Assembly: GCF_004000785.1 (NCBI RefSeq)
Contig: NZ_BILX01000010.1
Location: 62,001 to 126,000, forward strand
Source of the DNA: Paenibacillus ehimensis NBRC 15659
Lineage (GTDB): Bacteria > Bacillota > Bacilli > Paenibacillales > NBRC-103111
DNA: 64,000 bases
Direction: 5' to 3'
The notes under the pieces are model-generated. The model ran no database searches and was not told where the DNA came from. It worked only from the letters and a program-made list of their open reading frames with translations. The translations under genes were made by a program, and so were the position numbers. Positions 45,767 through 55,599 of this stretch are shown here, one piece after another. The first letter of the stretch is position 1, and each line of letters starts with the position of its first letter.

Positions 45767-48700
45767 TAACCTCAAAAAAATTCTCGTGATCGGCTCCGGT
45801 CCGATCGTCATCGGACAAGCGGCGGAATTCGATTATGCCGGTACGCAAGCTTGCCAGGCTTTGAAAGAAGAAGGGTACGAGGTCGTTCTGATCAACAGCA
45901 ATCCGGCGACGATCATGACCGACACGAACATGGCCGACAAAGTATATATCGAGCCGATTACGCTCGATTTCGTCACCCAAATCATCCGCCAAGAGCGTCC
46001 GGACGGCTTGCTGCCGACCCTCGGGGGACAAACGGGTCTCAATATGGCGGTTGAGCTGGCTCGCGCCGGCGTGCTGGAGCGCGAGAACGTGAAGCTGCTC
46101 GGCACCCAGCTGACGGCGATCGAGAAAGCGGAAGACCGCGATTTGTTCCGCGATCTGATGCGCGAGCTGGAACAGCCGGTGCCGGAGAGCACAATCGTCA
46201 CGACGGTGAAGGAAGCGCTCGATTTTGCGAATGAAATCGGCTACCCGATTATCGTACGTCCGGCGTACACGCTGGGCGGCACGGGCGGCGGCATTTGCGC
46301 CACCGAGGAAGAACTGCTGGAAACCGTTTCCTCCGGTATTCGCTACAGCCCGATCGGCCAATGCTTGATCGAGAAAAGCATCGCCGGCATGAAGGAAGTC
46401 GAGTACGAGGTAATGCGCGACGCGAACGACAACTGTATCGTCGTGTGCAACATGGAAAACTTCGATCCGGTCGGCGTTCATACGGGCGACAGCATCGTTG
46501 TTGCTCCGAGCCAGACGCTGTCCGACCGGGAATACCAAATGCTGCGTTCCGCATCGCTCAAAATCATCCGCGCCTTGAACATCGAAGGTGGATGCAACGT
46601 GCAGTTTGCGCTGGACCCGCACAGCTATCAATATTATGTCATCGAAGTGAATCCGCGGGTCAGCCGCTCGTCGGCACTCGCTTCCAAGGCAACCGGCTAC
46701 CCGATTGCCAAGATGGCAGCCAAAATCGCGATCGGCTATACGCTCGACGAAATCGTCAACCCCGTAACGGGACAAACGTACGCTTGCTTCGAGCCGACGC
46801 TGGACTATATCGTATCCAAAATTCCGCGCTGGCCGTTCGATAAGTTTACCGCGGCAAACCGCAAGCTCGGCACGCAAATGAAAGCGACGGGCGAGGTCAT
46901 GGCCATCGGCCGTACGTTCGAGGAGTCGATTCATAAAGCGGTCCGCTCCCTTGAAATCGGCGTGCACCGCCTGCATTTGAAAGACGCGGAGACATTGGAC
47001 CAAGAAACGCTTGAGCAGCGGCTCGTGAAGCCTGACGACGAGCGCATCTTCCTGATCGCCGAAGCGCTCCGCCGCGGATATAGCGTACAGCAATTGCAGG
47101 ATCTGACTAAGGTGGACTGGTGGTTCCTGCACAAGCTGGAAGGCTTGATCGCCTTTGAAGCCGAGCTGCTTGCGCCGGAGCTGAGCGAGGAGCTGCTCCG
47201 CGAAGCGAAGCGCAAAGGCTTCACCGACCGCGCCATTGCCGAGCTGCGCCGTCAAGCCGACAAAGGGTTGAGCTTGACGCAGGAAGCCGACGTTCGCGCA
47301 TACCGGATCGGCTTGGGGCTGAAACCGGTCTACAAAATGGTCGACACCTGCGCCGCGGAGTTCGAAGCGACGACGCCTTACTACTACTCGACCTACGAGA
47401 TGGAAGACGAAGTCAAGGAAACGACGAAGCAGAAGGTCGTCGTGCTCGGCTCCGGTCCGATCCGGATCGGTCAAGGGATCGAGTTCGACTACTCGACCGT
47501 GCATGCGGTGTGGGCTATCCAAAAGGCCGGCTATGAAGCGGTCATTATCAACAACAACCCGGAGACGGTGTCGACGGACTTCAATACATCGGACCGGCTG
47601 TACTTCGAGCCGCTGTTCTTCGAGGACGTTATGAACGTTATCGAGCGCGAGCAGCCGATCGGCGTTATCGTCCAATTCGGCGGACAAACGGCGATCAACC
47701 TCGCGGCACCGCTCGCAAAAGCGGGCGTGCGCATCCTCGGCACGGATTTGGAAAACATTGACGCAGCCGAGGACCGCAAAAAATTCGAAGCGCTGCTGCG
47801 TCAGCTTGAGATCGCTCAGCCGCCGGGCGGTACGGTCACCTCGGTGGACGAGGCTGTCGGCATGGCTTCCCGCTTCGGCTATCCGGTGCTTGTTCGCCCG
47901 TCGTATGTCCTTGGCGGCCGCGCGATGGAAATCGTCTACTCCGACGAAGAATTGCTCAGCTACATGGAATATGCGGTCAAAATCAACCCGGAGCATCCGG
48001 TTCTGATCGACCGTTACATGCTCGGTAAAGAAGTTGAAGTCGACGCGATCTGCGATAAAGAAACGGTATTGATCCCGGGCATCATGGAGCACGTGGAGCG
48101 GGCCGGCGTTCACTCCGGCGACTCTATCGCGGTCTACCCGCCGCAGACGGTATCCGCCGAGCTGAAACAAAAAATTATCGATATCACGACCAAAATCGCC
48201 AGAGGGCTGCAGGTCGTCGGTCTCGTCAACATTCAGTTCGTCATCTATCAAGACGAAGTGTACGTGATCGAAGTGAATCCGCGCTCCTCGCGGACGGTTC
48301 CTTTCCTCAGCAAAGTGACGAAAATTCCGATGGCCAACGTCGCGACCCGTGTCATTATGGGCGAAAAGCTCGCCGATATGGGCTACCAAACCGGGTTATG
48401 GCCGGAAGACGAGTTCGTATCGGTCAAAGTGCCGGTCTTCTCCTTCGCGAAGCTGCGCCGTGTCGACACGACGCTCGGACCGGAGATGAAATCGACGGGC
48501 GAAGTGATGGGCCGCGACAAAACGTTTGCCAAAGCGCTGTATAAAGGACTGATCGGCTCCGGCATGAAAATTCCGCCGACCGGCGCGATCATCGCTACGA
48601 TTGCCGATAAAGACAAAGCCGAAGCGATTGAAATTTTCCGGGGGTTCGGCAGACTGGGCTATCGCATTGTCGCTACGGGCGGAACGGCACAGGCTCTGGA

Positions 48701-48968
48701 GGATGCCGGTCTCCACGTGACCCGCGTCAACAAGCTGAGCGAAGGCTCGCCGAACATTCTCGACCTGATCCGCAACGGCGAAGCGCACTTTGTCGTCAAC
48801 ACGCTGACCAAAGGGAAAACGCCGGAGCGCGACGGCTTCCGTATACGCCGCGAGGCGGTGGAGAACGGCGTTGTCTGCATGACTTCGCTGGATACGGTAA
48901 GCGCGCTGCTGCACGTGTTGGAGTCCATTTACTTCCAATCCACGGCAATGCCTGCGAATCACGCATAA
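45753..48968 (+). CDS. carB: Carbamoyl-phosphate synthase large subunit
   Basis: Makes carbamoyl phosphate from bicarbonate, ammonia and two ATP (1071 aa). Two homologous ATP-grasp halves are obvious: [23 protein letters not shown] at the start and [21 protein letters not shown] near residue 560, each with an EVNPR(V/S)SR motif. The C-terminal MGS-like regulatory domain ([14 protein letters not shown]...[15 protein letters not shown]) is where UMP or other effectors would bind. The start has AAAGGGGAGC within the carA 3' end. Confidence 0.98.
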   Translation: MPKNNNLKKILVIGSGPIVIGQAAEFDYAGTQACQALKEEGYEVVLINSNPATIMTDTNMADKVYIEPITLDFVTQIIRQERPDGLLPTLGGQTGLNMAVELARAGVLERENVKLLGTQLTAIEKAEDRDLFRDLMRELEQPVPESTIVTTVKEALDFANEIGYPIIVRPAYTLGGTGGGICATEEELLETVSSGIRYSPIGQCLIEKSIAGMKEVEYEVMRDANDNCIVVCNMENFDPVGVHTGDSIVVAPSQTLSDREYQMLRSASLKIIRALNIEGGCNVQFALDPHSYQYYVIEVNPRVSRSSALASKATGYPIAKMAAKIAIGYTLDEIVNPVTGQTYACFEPTLDYIVSKIPRWPFDKFTAANRKLGTQMKATGEVMAIGRTFEESIHKAVRSLEIGVHRLHLKDAETLDQETLEQRLVKPDDERIFLIAEALRRGYSVQQLQDLTKVDWWFLHKLEGLIAFEAELLAPELSEELLREAKRKGFTDRAIAELRRQADKGLSLTQEADVRAYRIGLGLKPVYKMVDTCAAEFEATTPYYYSTYEMEDEVKETTKQKVVVLGSGPIRIGQGIEFDYSTVHAVWAIQKAGYEAVIINNNPETVSTDFNTSDRLYFEPLFFEDVMNVIEREQPIGVIVQFGGQTAINLAAPLAKAGVRILGTDLENIDAAEDRKKFEALLRQLEIAQPPGGTVTSVDEAVGMASRFGYPVLVRPSYVLGGRAMEIVYSDEELLSYMEYAVKINPEHPVLIDRYMLGKEVEVDAICDKETVLIPGIMEHVERAGVHSGDSIAVYPPQTVSAELKQKIIDITTKIARGLQVVGLVNIQFVIYQDEVYVIEVNPRSSRTVPFLSKVTKIPMANVATRVIMGEKLADMGYQTGLWPEDEFVSVKVPVFSFAKLRRVDTTLGPEMKSTGEVMGRDKTFAKALYKGLIGSGMKIPPTGAIIATIADKDKAEAIEIFRGFGRLGYRIVATGGTAQALEDAGLHVTRVNKLSEGSPNILDLIRNGEAHFVVNTLTKGKTPERDGFRIRREAVENGVVCMTSLDTVSALLHVLESIYFQSTAMPANHA

Positions 48969-48978
48969 CAACAATTGC

Positions 48979-49020
48979 ATTAGCACAGCGTTCCGCTCCT
49001 TGCGGAACTGCTGTGCTAAT
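48979..49020 (+). promoter_or_regulatory. Strong hairpin between carB and pyrF
   Basis: ATTAGCACAGC (48979-48989) and GCTGTGCTAAT (49010-49020) are perfect 11-bp arms, with inner TCCGC / GCGGA. No T-run follows (CCCTTGATT), so it looks like an RNA stability or processing element; weak termination is possible. Confidence 0.6.
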
Positions 49021-49085
49021 CCCTTGATTAGGCCCTTCTACGAGCCGTCGATTTACCCGATTTTAAAGAAAAGGGGCGGAATCTT

Positions 49086-49808
49086 GTGTCGATCAACTTA
49101 GCGGCGGCGAAGCGCATCATGGTTGCGCTCGATTATGCCGAGGCGAAGCAGGCGGAGGCGTTGGTCCGTTCGCTGGAAGGTATTCCTTGTTATTTGAAGG
49201 TGGGAATGCAGCTGTTTTACAGCGCCGGTCCGGCGTTTGTGCAGATGCTGAAAGAAAAGGGCTATAACGTCTTTCTCGATCTCAAAATGCACGATATTCC
49301 GAATACCGTTAAAGGCGGCGCGGAAAGCATCGCGAAGCTCGGCGTAGACATGTTCAACGTGCACGCGGCCGGTGGCAAGCAGATGATGGAGGCGGCGATG
49401 GAGGGCGTGGACAAAGCGCTTCAAGCCGCATCCGGCCCTAAGCCGATCGTCATCGGCGTTACACAGCTTACCAGCACAAGCCAGGCAGTGATGAACGAAG
49501 AAATCGGCATTGAGGGCTCGGTGGAGGATGCGGTGATCCGGTATGCCCGATTGGCGCAAGCCGCGGGTCTTCATGGTGTAGTCGCCTCTCCGCTGGAAGT
49601 CGTCCGGATCAAAGAGACGTGCGGCAGCGGCTTTGTGACGGTGACGCCGGGCATCCGTCCGGCTGGAGCGGACATCGGAGATCAATCCCGCGTCATGACG
49701 CCGGAGCAGGCGTTTGCCCAAGGAACGGACTATATCGTCATTGGCCGTCCGATCACTGCCGCGCCGGACCCGAGAGCGGCGCTGGAAGCGATTATCGCCT
49801 CTGTTTAG
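49086..49808 (+). CDS. pyrF: Orotidine 5'-phosphate decarboxylase
   Basis: Decarboxylates OMP to UMP (240 aa). GTG start after AAGGGGCGG. Catalytic Lys-Asp network in LDLKMHDIPNTVKGGAES, and the phosphate-binding TPGIRPAGADIGDQSRVMTP and DYIVIGRPIT near the C-terminus. In B. subtilis pyrK and pyrD come just before pyrF; they are absent here. Confidence 0.97.
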   Translation: MSINLAAAKRIMVALDYAEAKQAEALVRSLEGIPCYLKVGMQLFYSAGPAFVQMLKEKGYNVFLDLKMHDIPNTVKGGAESIAKLGVDMFNVHAAGGKQMMEAAMEGVDKALQAASGPKPIVIGVTQLTSTSQAVMNEEIGIEGSVEDAVIRYARLAQAAGLHGVVASPLEVVRIKETCGSGFVTVTPGIRPAGADIGDQSRVMTPEQAFAQGTDYIVIGRPITAAPDPRAALEAIIASV

Positions 49809-49869
49809 CAGCAGCGCATTTTAAAGTATTTTTATTACGTGACAACACCTTTGAAGGAGATGAAGTCGA

Positions 49870-50529
49870 ATGACAACCCCATCGATTCGTATAAATCCGG
49901 AGCTGGCCGGGCAAATTGCCGCCGACCTGCTCGCGATCGGCGCCGTGGCGCTTCGTCCGCAGCAGCCGTTTACTTGGACGTCCGGCCTGAAATCGCCGAT
50001 CTACTGCGATAACCGGCTGACCATTTCGTTCCCGGAGATCCGCGAACGGATCGCCGAAGGCTTCGTGACGCTTATCCGCGACAATTTCCCGGATGCCGAA
50101 GTCATTGCGGGAGCGGCCACCGGAGGCATTCCGCATGCGGCTTGGGTAGCCCAGAAGCTCGGTCTGCCGATGGTTTACGTACGCGACAAGGCCAAGGGCC
50201 ACGGGAAGGAAAACTTGATCGAAGGCTTGATTAAGCCCGGTCAGAAGACGGTGGTCATCGAGGATTTGATTTCGACGGGCGGCAGTTCACTCAAGGTTGC
50301 CTTGGCTGTAAATGCCGCCGGAGCGCAAGCTCTCGGGGTGCTTGGCATCTTCTCGTATCAGTTCGAGAAGGCGCGCGAGGCCTTTGCAGGATCGGGCATT
50401 CCGTTCGAGACGCTGACGAACTACTCGGTACTGCTCGACGTCGCTCTTCGGAACGGCAGCATTCAGGAGCAGGATTTGCAGGCGCTAAAGGCATGGCGTG
50501 AAAATCCGAGCGAATACGGCAAAGCCTAA
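49870..50529 (+). CDS. pyrE: Orotate phosphoribosyltransferase
   Basis: Transfers PRPP to orotate to make OMP (219 aa). PRPP loop VVIEDLISTGGSSLKVA, GAATGGIPHAAWVA and YVRDKAKGHGKENLIEG are intact. ATG is preceded by GAAGGAGATGAAG. It is the last gene of the operon, followed by a terminator. Confidence 0.97.
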   Translation: MTTPSIRINPELAGQIAADLLAIGAVALRPQQPFTWTSGLKSPIYCDNRLTISFPEIRERIAEGFVTLIRDNFPDAEVIAGAATGGIPHAAWVAQKLGLPMVYVRDKAKGHGKENLIEGLIKPGQKTVVIEDLISTGGSSLKVALAVNAAGAQALGVLGIFSYQFEKAREAFAGSGIPFETLTNYSVLLDVALRNGSIQEQDLQALKAWRENPSEYGKA

Positions 50530-50538
50530 TGAATTGTT

Positions 50539-50592
50539 AGCATTCGAATTCTTCCGCTACTTTACGGGGAAGAATCGGATGCTTTTCTTTTT
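50539..50592 (+). terminator. Terminator of the pyr operon
   Basis: AGCATTCGAATTCTTCC pairs (one mismatch and small offsets) with GGAAGAATCGGATGCT across 50539-50582, followed by TTTTCTTTTTT. Confidence 0.85.
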
Positions 50593-50662
50593 TCACCGGG
50601 TGATACAAAATAAGGCTGACCCCTGTCTTATGTATAGCTGCAGCTGAAAGGAGGACATCACA

Positions 50663-51181
50663 TTGGAACATCCGGATTCCGATTATTTCCGTCATATATT
50701 TTATAAGTATTACCCGTCGGTGCGCCGAAAATTAATCGCGTTAGTCCGCGACGAGGCAGCAGCCGAAGATTTGGCCCAGGAAGTATTCCTGCGTCTATAC
50801 CGCAATCCGCCGGACGATCCGCAGTTGATCGGCGCTTGGCTTCATCGGGTGTTAACCCGGATCGCCTACGACCATATGTCAAAGCGTGCCCGCGAACGGG
50901 CGCTTCAAGAGAAGCAGGAGCTTCATCTGCGGGTAACGGAGCAAGAAGGCAAGTCGAACGAGGAGACGGTATTGGAGCAGTTTGAGCAGGAGGAATTGCG
51001 CGGTTGGCTGGACCAGCTTTCGGAACGGGACCGGCAGGTGCTGCTGCTTCGCTTCTCGGGCTACAGCTATGCGGAGATCGCCGAGAAGCTCCAAATTCGC
51101 GCACCGCTTGTAGGCACGCTCATTCACCGGGCGACCGCCCGCTTGAAGCGGCATGCAGAATTGCAAGCTCAAGTTGAATAG
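50663..51181 (+). CDS. ECF-type RNA polymerase sigma factor
   Basis: A 172-aa extracytoplasmic-function sigma factor. TTG start behind AAAGGAGG. Region 2 spans about residues 10-80 (FYKYYPSVRRKLIALVRDEAAAEDLAQEVFLRLYR, AYDHMSKRAR) and region 4 about 115-165 (LDQLSERDRQVLLLRFSGYSYAEIAEKL). It resembles the SigX/SigW group, but I do not assign a named orthologue. The next gene, 13 nt downstream, looks like its membrane anti-sigma partner. TGATAC (50601) with a TGTC 17 bp later is a weak candidate self-promoter. Confidence 0.9.
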   Translation: MEHPDSDYFRHIFYKYYPSVRRKLIALVRDEAAAEDLAQEVFLRLYRNPPDDPQLIGAWLHRVLTRIAYDHMSKRARERALQEKQELHLRVTEQEGKSNEETVLEQFEQEELRGWLDQLSERDRQVLLLRFSGYSYAEIAEKLQIRAPLVGTLIHRATARLKRHAELQAQVE

Positions 51182-51194
51182 GAGGAGACGGCAT

Positions 51195-52319
51195 ATGACC
51201 GAGTCATTTGTAAGGAAAAATTCCGATCCCACGGATGCCGCATGGGAGAAACTACAACAGCGGCTTGCTTCGGAACCGAAGTCGCTCCGTTGGGAGCAGT
51301 GGGCGAAGGAAGTCGATAAAATCACCCCGTCGGCGGCAGAAGCCGGGGAAACAGAATCGTTACAATCGATCGCTATATCCGATAGTCGCCCGTTGCCTGC
51401 TTTGGAACCGAACAGGATCACGGAAGAGACGTCTAAAGCTTACCCGTTCGTTCGTTGGATCAAACGGCGCAGGAAGCGGGTGGCTGTTTCGGCCGCGGTG
51501 CTGGTACTGGCCGCTTTCCTGACCACGCCAATCGGCAATGAGGCGCTGGCTGCAATATTGAATAAATTTAGGATGCAGGAAATGACGGTCGTTCAGGAAA
51601 ACGATCTGACGTATTTGCTGAACAGCGCTTTTCCGGAAGGACAAACAAAAGAAAACATCAACAAACTTGGAGCATTCACAAATACGTCCGGCAAAATAAG
51701 CGGTACCTTTGAGGTTGATAAGCTTTCACAGATGTTGGGACGCAGCATCGTCCTTCCTCAGGATTACGACGCCAAGCTAGATAGGCCTTACGTTAGCCCC
51801 TCCAACACACTGACGTTAAAGTTGAACGTTGACGAAGTGAACCGGGCGATGTCCAGGCTTGGCGCGAAGCAGATGCTGCCAGAATCCGTGGACGGCAAAG
51901 CGATTACGCTTGAAACAGGCGAAAAAGTCCATTTGAACGTGAGAAACGGCGAACGAAATTACTCTCTAACCCAGCAGCCGATTCCCGTCGTCTCCGTCGA
52001 CCCGTCGATTCCGGTGGCCGAAGCGCTGCAGGCGGTACTGCAGTTCCCGCTGCTGCCGGAACATTTGAAGCAAAGCTTGCAGAACGTGGACCTGCTTACA
52101 ACCGGAAACGTACCGCTGCCTATCATCACGGATCGGCCTACTGAGAAGGTCAAAGTGGGAAGCACGGATGTGCTGATCATGACGGAATCTACGGACAAAC
52201 GAAATTATTACAATGCCATGTGGGTGAAGCAAGGTCAACTTTTCGAACTTTATGGCTATGACTATCTCACGGATCGCGAAGCGCTGCTTGGCAAAGTGAA
52301 GGAGCTGATCGGCTCTTGA
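51195..52319 (+). CDS. Putative membrane anti-sigma factor, DUF4367-like C-terminus
   Basis: Single-pass membrane protein of 374 aa. ATG 51195 follows GAGGAGACGGC. The cytoplasmic N-terminus (residues 1-95) has DPTDAAWEKLQQRLASEP but no zinc anti-sigma HxxxCxxC motif. One transmembrane helix (VAVSAAVLVLAAFLTTPIG) lies near 98-120, then a large extracellular part whose end (STDVLIMTESTDKRNYYNAMWVKQGQ region) recalls DUF4367. Topology and coupling to the sigma gene suggest an anti-sigma factor; the inducing signal is unknown. Its stop overlaps the ABC gene. Confidence 0.65.
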   Translation: MTESFVRKNSDPTDAAWEKLQQRLASEPKSLRWEQWAKEVDKITPSAAEAGETESLQSIAISDSRPLPALEPNRITEETSKAYPFVRWIKRRRKRVAVSAAVLVLAAFLTTPIGNEALAAILNKFRMQEMTVVQENDLTYLLNSAFPEGQTKENINKLGAFTNTSGKISGTFEVDKLSQMLGRSIVLPQDYDAKLDRPYVSPSNTLTLKLNVDEVNRAMSRLGAKQMLPESVDGKAITLETGEKVHLNVRNGERNYSLTQQPIPVVSVDPSIPVAEALQAVLQFPLLPEHLKQSLQNVDLLTTGNVPLPIITDRPTEKVKVGSTDVLIMTESTDKRNYYNAMWVKQGQLFELYGYDYLTDREALLGKVKELIGS

Positions 52320-53284
52320 CCGGGGTAGCCATTACAGCGCATGAGCTGACGAAAGATTATGGCAACGGCCGCGGCTGCCGCAGCATTACGATTACCGTAG
52401 GGAAAGGGGAAGCCTTTGGCTTCCTCGGCCCGAACGGGGCGGGCAAGAGCACATTTGTGAAAATGCTTGTCGGTTTGATCCGGCCCACTAAGGGCCACGG
52501 TATGATTTGCGGCCATCCGATAGGCTCGTTGGAAGCAAGAAGGCATTTCGGCTACTTGCCGGAGCTGTACCGGTACCAGGAATGGCTAAGCGGCGAAGAA
52601 GTGCTGCAGCTGCATGCCCGGCTATGCGGTGTCGCCGCTTCCGAAGCGAAGCGGCGCATTCCCGAGCTGCTCGACCTAGTCGGTCTCGGGCTGCGAGGTA
52701 AAGACCGGGTGAAGATGTACTCCAAAGGGATGCAGCAGCGGCTTGGATTGGCTTGCGCCTTGGTGACCAACCCGCCTATCGTTTTTTTGGACGAGCCGGC
52801 CTCCGCACTTGATCCATTGGGCCGCAGAGATGTCCGAGAATTGCTCCGGCTGATGAAGGGGCAAGGAAAAACGATTTTTCTCAACTCGCATCTGTTGGAG
52901 GACGTGGAGCTGCTGTGCGATCGCGTCGCCTTGCTGAATAACGGTCAAATTCTGCAGGTCGGCTCCGTAGCCGACGTGCTGCACGAGACATCCCGCTGGC
53001 ACCTTCGTGTCGGCGGGTTTGCGCCGTTTTTGCTGGCATGGCTTCAGGAAGCCTCGGGCCTGACCGTACGCCTTCTTGCCCCCCATATGGAAGGGGTGGC
53101 AGCGCATGAAGACTCGGTCTGGCTGGAAGCGGAGCTGGAGGATGACGAGCAGATCGGCTGGTTGAACTCGCTTGTCATCGAGCAGGGGATGACGCTGTAC
53201 GAAGTGAAGAAGGCAAAAACGAAGCTGGACGAATGGTTCGTCAGCTCCGTAGCCGGACGGAGCCACAGGGGGGAACGCGAATGA
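52316..53284 (+). CDS. ABC transporter ATP-binding protein
   Basis: ABC ATPase of 322 aa starting at TTG 52316 within the anti-sigma gene end. Walker A GPNGAGKST, signature YSKGMQQRLGLA, Walker B IVFLDEPASALDP and the switch His (FLNSHLLEDVELL) are present. The 90-residue C-terminal extension resembles multidrug/bacteriocin exporter ATPases of the CcmA/NatA type. It overlaps its permease by 4 nt and belongs to the sigma/anti-sigma unit. Confidence 0.93.
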   Translation: MTGVAITAHELTKDYGNGRGCRSITITVGKGEAFGFLGPNGAGKSTFVKMLVGLIRPTKGHGMICGHPIGSLEARRHFGYLPELYRYQEWLSGEEVLQLHARLCGVAASEAKRRIPELLDLVGLGLRGKDRVKMYSKGMQQRLGLACALVTNPPIVFLDEPASALDPLGRRDVRELLRLMKGQGKTIFLNSHLLEDVELLCDRVALLNNGQILQVGSVADVLHETSRWHLRVGGFAPFLLAWLQEASGLTVRLLAPHMEGVAAHEDSVWLEAELEDDEQIGWLNSLVIEQGMTLYEVKKAKTKLDEWFVSSVAGRSHRGERE

Positions 53285-54162
53285 TTACCATCATCGGCTC
53301 GACTTGGAAGGAGCTGCTCCGCAAACGGGTCATGCTGCTGACGCTGCTGATGACCGTTATTTTCTTGTTCGCCTTCTGGTTTGTCGCCAAAACCATCGGT
53401 GCAAGCTTGCAGGAGAGCCATTTTTCGTCGGACATGCACAATATGATTGCGGTTCACGAACGAAGCGCGATGATCTTGTCGCTCGGCTTTTTTTTCGGTT
53501 CGTTCGTCATTGCTTTTTTGTCCATTTTCAGCTCGTTTTCCGTGATTGCCGGGGAAGCCGAGCAGGGCGTACTGCAGGCGTTAATGACTCGGCCATTATC
53601 CCGGTTATCCTGGTATATGGGGCGATGGATCGGCTTTGTCAGTTGGGGAATCGCTTACGCGGCGCTGCTTTTTATATCGATTTTGCTGGTATCCTGGACT
53701 CATGCCGGTATTCCCGGAGATATCGTGTCGCTAACGCGCTCGTTCGCTTTGTTTATTTTCGTTGTCCCGCTGCTTGTATCTCTATCGATGTTGGGTTCCT
53801 GCTATTTTTCTTCCACCGGGAACGGCGTGTTGATGACGATGCTTTACGGGGCGGGATGGCTCGGGGGAATGATCGAAAAAGTGGCAAGCTCGGTCCAAAT
53901 CGAGCAAAATATAGCCATTAAGCCGCTGCTGACCATCGCAGGGATCATGTCGCTTGTCATGCCGGCCGATTCGCTGCAAAACCGGATGCAAGCGGAGCTG
54001 TTTGCCGTGAACGAGCTTCAAGGACTGGTGACGCTTAGAAATCTTTTCGGTTTTTTTGGTGTCGGCCAGGTGCCGTCAAACGCCTTTCTAATGTACAGCG
54101 CCGGATATATGCTTGTTATGCTGCTGCTTGGCTTGTGGTCGTTTCGGAGAAAAGACATATGA
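53281..54162 (+). CDS. ABC-2 type transporter permease
   Basis: Six-helix membrane protein (293 aa) of the ABC-2 type. ATG 53281 overlaps the ATPase stop (ATGA); SD is GGGGGGAACG. N-terminal ITIIGSTWKELLRKRVMLL and the motif GEAEQGVLQALMTRPLSRLSWYMGRWIGF are typical for NosY-like permeases. Substrate is unknown; ECF linkage suggests envelope stress or antimicrobial peptide export. Confidence 0.85.
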   Translation: MITIIGSTWKELLRKRVMLLTLLMTVIFLFAFWFVAKTIGASLQESHFSSDMHNMIAVHERSAMILSLGFFFGSFVIAFLSIFSSFSVIAGEAEQGVLQALMTRPLSRLSWYMGRWIGFVSWGIAYAALLFISILLVSWTHAGIPGDIVSLTRSFALFIFVVPLLVSLSMLGSCYFSSTGNGVLMTMLYGAGWLGGMIEKVASSVQIEQNIAIKPLLTIAGIMSLVMPADSLQNRMQAELFAVNELQGLVTLRNLFGFFGVGQVPSNAFLMYSAGYMLVMLLLGLWSFRRKDI

Positions 54163-54185
54163 CCCGCAAGCGCCCCGTACGGCCG

Positions 54186-54248
54186 AAAAAAAGCCCGTCT
54201 GCACCATTCATCGCTTGCTTGCGATGAGCGGGGGAGACGGGCTTTTTT
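54186..54248. terminator. Bidirectional terminator between ABC permease and mtnB
   Basis: AAAAAAAGCCCGTCT (54186-54200) pairs with AGACGGGCTTTTTT (54235-54248). A-run and T-run on both sides allow use by the + strand ABC unit and the - strand mtn unit. Confidence 0.9.
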
Positions 54249-54296
54249 CTTATTCAAATGTGTGCATCAACGCTGCGGCCTCATCCAGGGGAGGGG

Positions 54297-54941
54297 TTAC
54301 TTTTTCAGCAGAGCCCAACGGTAGGCGTACTCGAACAGAAACTCGAACGCTTCGAGGTGCCGCTTCGCTTCGAAGGCATTGGCGCCCCAAGCGTAAATGC
54401 CGTGTTTGCGCAGCAGAATGCCGGGAATGCGGGGCACGATCGCGCCTTCGACCAATTCGGCAATCCGCGGAATTTCCGCATAGTTGGGCAGGATCGGGAT
54501 ATCGATGTGCGCTTCCTCTTCCCATATATTGAATGCTTTGATCAGCTCGACGCCGTTCACCGGCACGCTGCCTCGTTCCGCATACAGCTCGGAGACGAGG
54601 TTGTTGAACACGGTGTGCACATGAAAGATAGCGCCGCAGCCCGTCAAACGGTAGATCTCGCAATGGATCAGCGTTTCCGCAGACGGCTTCAGTCCGGTCG
54701 TTTCGATCGGTTGGCCCGACTGATCGACCAGCAAATAGTCGGAAGGCGTATGGACCGACTTGTCCTTGCCGCTGGCCGTAATGGCAAACGCAAACTGCTC
54801 GGGGGAAAATTCTCCCGTCCGGATCGACAGGTTGCCGCTTGTTCCCGGAAACCAGCCGCGTGAGGCCAGCAAAGTTTTAATCTCCCGCAGCTCGGCGAAC
54901 GCCTGCTGCTTCTCTTCCAAACGAATGGCGCTAAAGCTCAC
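54297..54941 (-). CDS. mtnB: Methylthioribulose-1-phosphate dehydratase
   Basis: Class II aldolase-fold zinc enzyme (214 aa) that dehydrates methylthioribulose-1-phosphate in methionine salvage. Motifs are FPGTSGNLSIR, ITASGKDKS, the zinc ligands in IFHVHTVFNN, and LLRKHGIYAWG. GTG start overlaps the end of mtnX by 11 nt. It is the last gene of the pro-mtn unit; mtnD, which usually follows, is absent from the window. Confidence 0.95.
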   Translation of the reverse strand: MSFSAIRLEEKQQAFAELREIKTLLASRGWFPGTSGNLSIRTGEFSPEQFAFAITASGKDKSVHTPSDYLLVDQSGQPIETTGLKPSAETLIHCEIYRLTGCGAIFHVHTVFNNLVSELYAERGSVPVNGVELIKAFNIWEEEAHIDIPILPNYAEIPRIAELVEGAIVPRIPGILLRKHGIYAWGANAFEAKRHLEAFEFLFEYAYRWALLKK

Positions 54942-55599
54942 GCACTTTCATCTCCTCTAACCGCTTGATCACGTCGTGAAAATCTTCAAAAGCATAGTAA
55001 TTCAGCCCGAGCTCCTGGCACAGCTCGATCAGATGGGAGCGGGCGAATACCGTATCGGCCAGCTTGGCCCCGGCAAAATCGGTTACGCTGTCGCCGATCA
55101 TAATGCGCTCGTACGTTTCCCGCGGATAGGAGCGAATGATTCGAGTTTTGCACATGCCGCAGTCGTTATCACATTCGGAATCGCACGAATGCGGCCACAA
55201 AATGCGGATATGCGTGCCGCTGAAGTCGCTCGCGTTGCAATAAATGTTCTCCTTCGGAATCGCAAACGACGAAAGAACGGAATAAACGAAAAAGTCGATG
55301 CCGCCGCTTGTCACCAGGAAGAGGATGTCCTCCTGCTTACAGTAATCCAGCAGCTCGCGGAAGCCGCTGCGAATCGTCACGTTGCCGATCGCGTAATCGA
55401 CGACTTCCTGCCGTTGGGAGGTCGGAAGCAGCGCGAACATGCGTCCAACGCCTTCACGGATCGAAATTTCCTTGGAGATGACTTGATTCACCAAAGTATC
55501 CCAGCCTTCGGGCTGAAAATGCTTCATAATCGCCACGATGTTGTCGTTGACGGTAATCGTCCCGTCGAAGTCGCAAAAAACAACCCACTGTCTGCTCAT
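54931..55599 (-). CDS. mtnX: 2-hydroxy-3-keto-5-methylthiopentenyl-1-phosphate phosphatase
   Basis: HAD-family phosphatase (222 aa) of methionine salvage. N-terminal VVFCDFDGTITVNDN carries the nucleophile Asp; the Cys-rich stretch CDSECDNDCGMCK, and GDSVTDFAGAKLADTVFAR are family features. ATG 55599 overlaps the mtnW stop (ATGA), making the start clear; a 5-residue GTG extension is less likely. Confidence 0.94.
   Translation of the reverse strand: MSRQWVVFCDFDGTITVNDNIVAIMKHFQPEGWDTLVNQVISKEISIREGVGRMFALLPTSQRQEVVDYAIGNVTIRSGFRELLDYCKQEDILFLVTSGGIDFFVYSVLSSFAIPKENIYCNASDFSGTHIRILWPHSCDSECDNDCGMCKTRIIRSYPRETYERIMIGDSVTDFAGAKLADTVFARSHLIELCQELGLNYYAFEDFHDVIKRLEEMKVREL

Noticed and set aside
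45513-48389. 958-codon open frame on the - strand
   Set aside because: It lies wholly opposite carB, whose protein is unmistakable; such long antisense frames come from GC-biased third positions.
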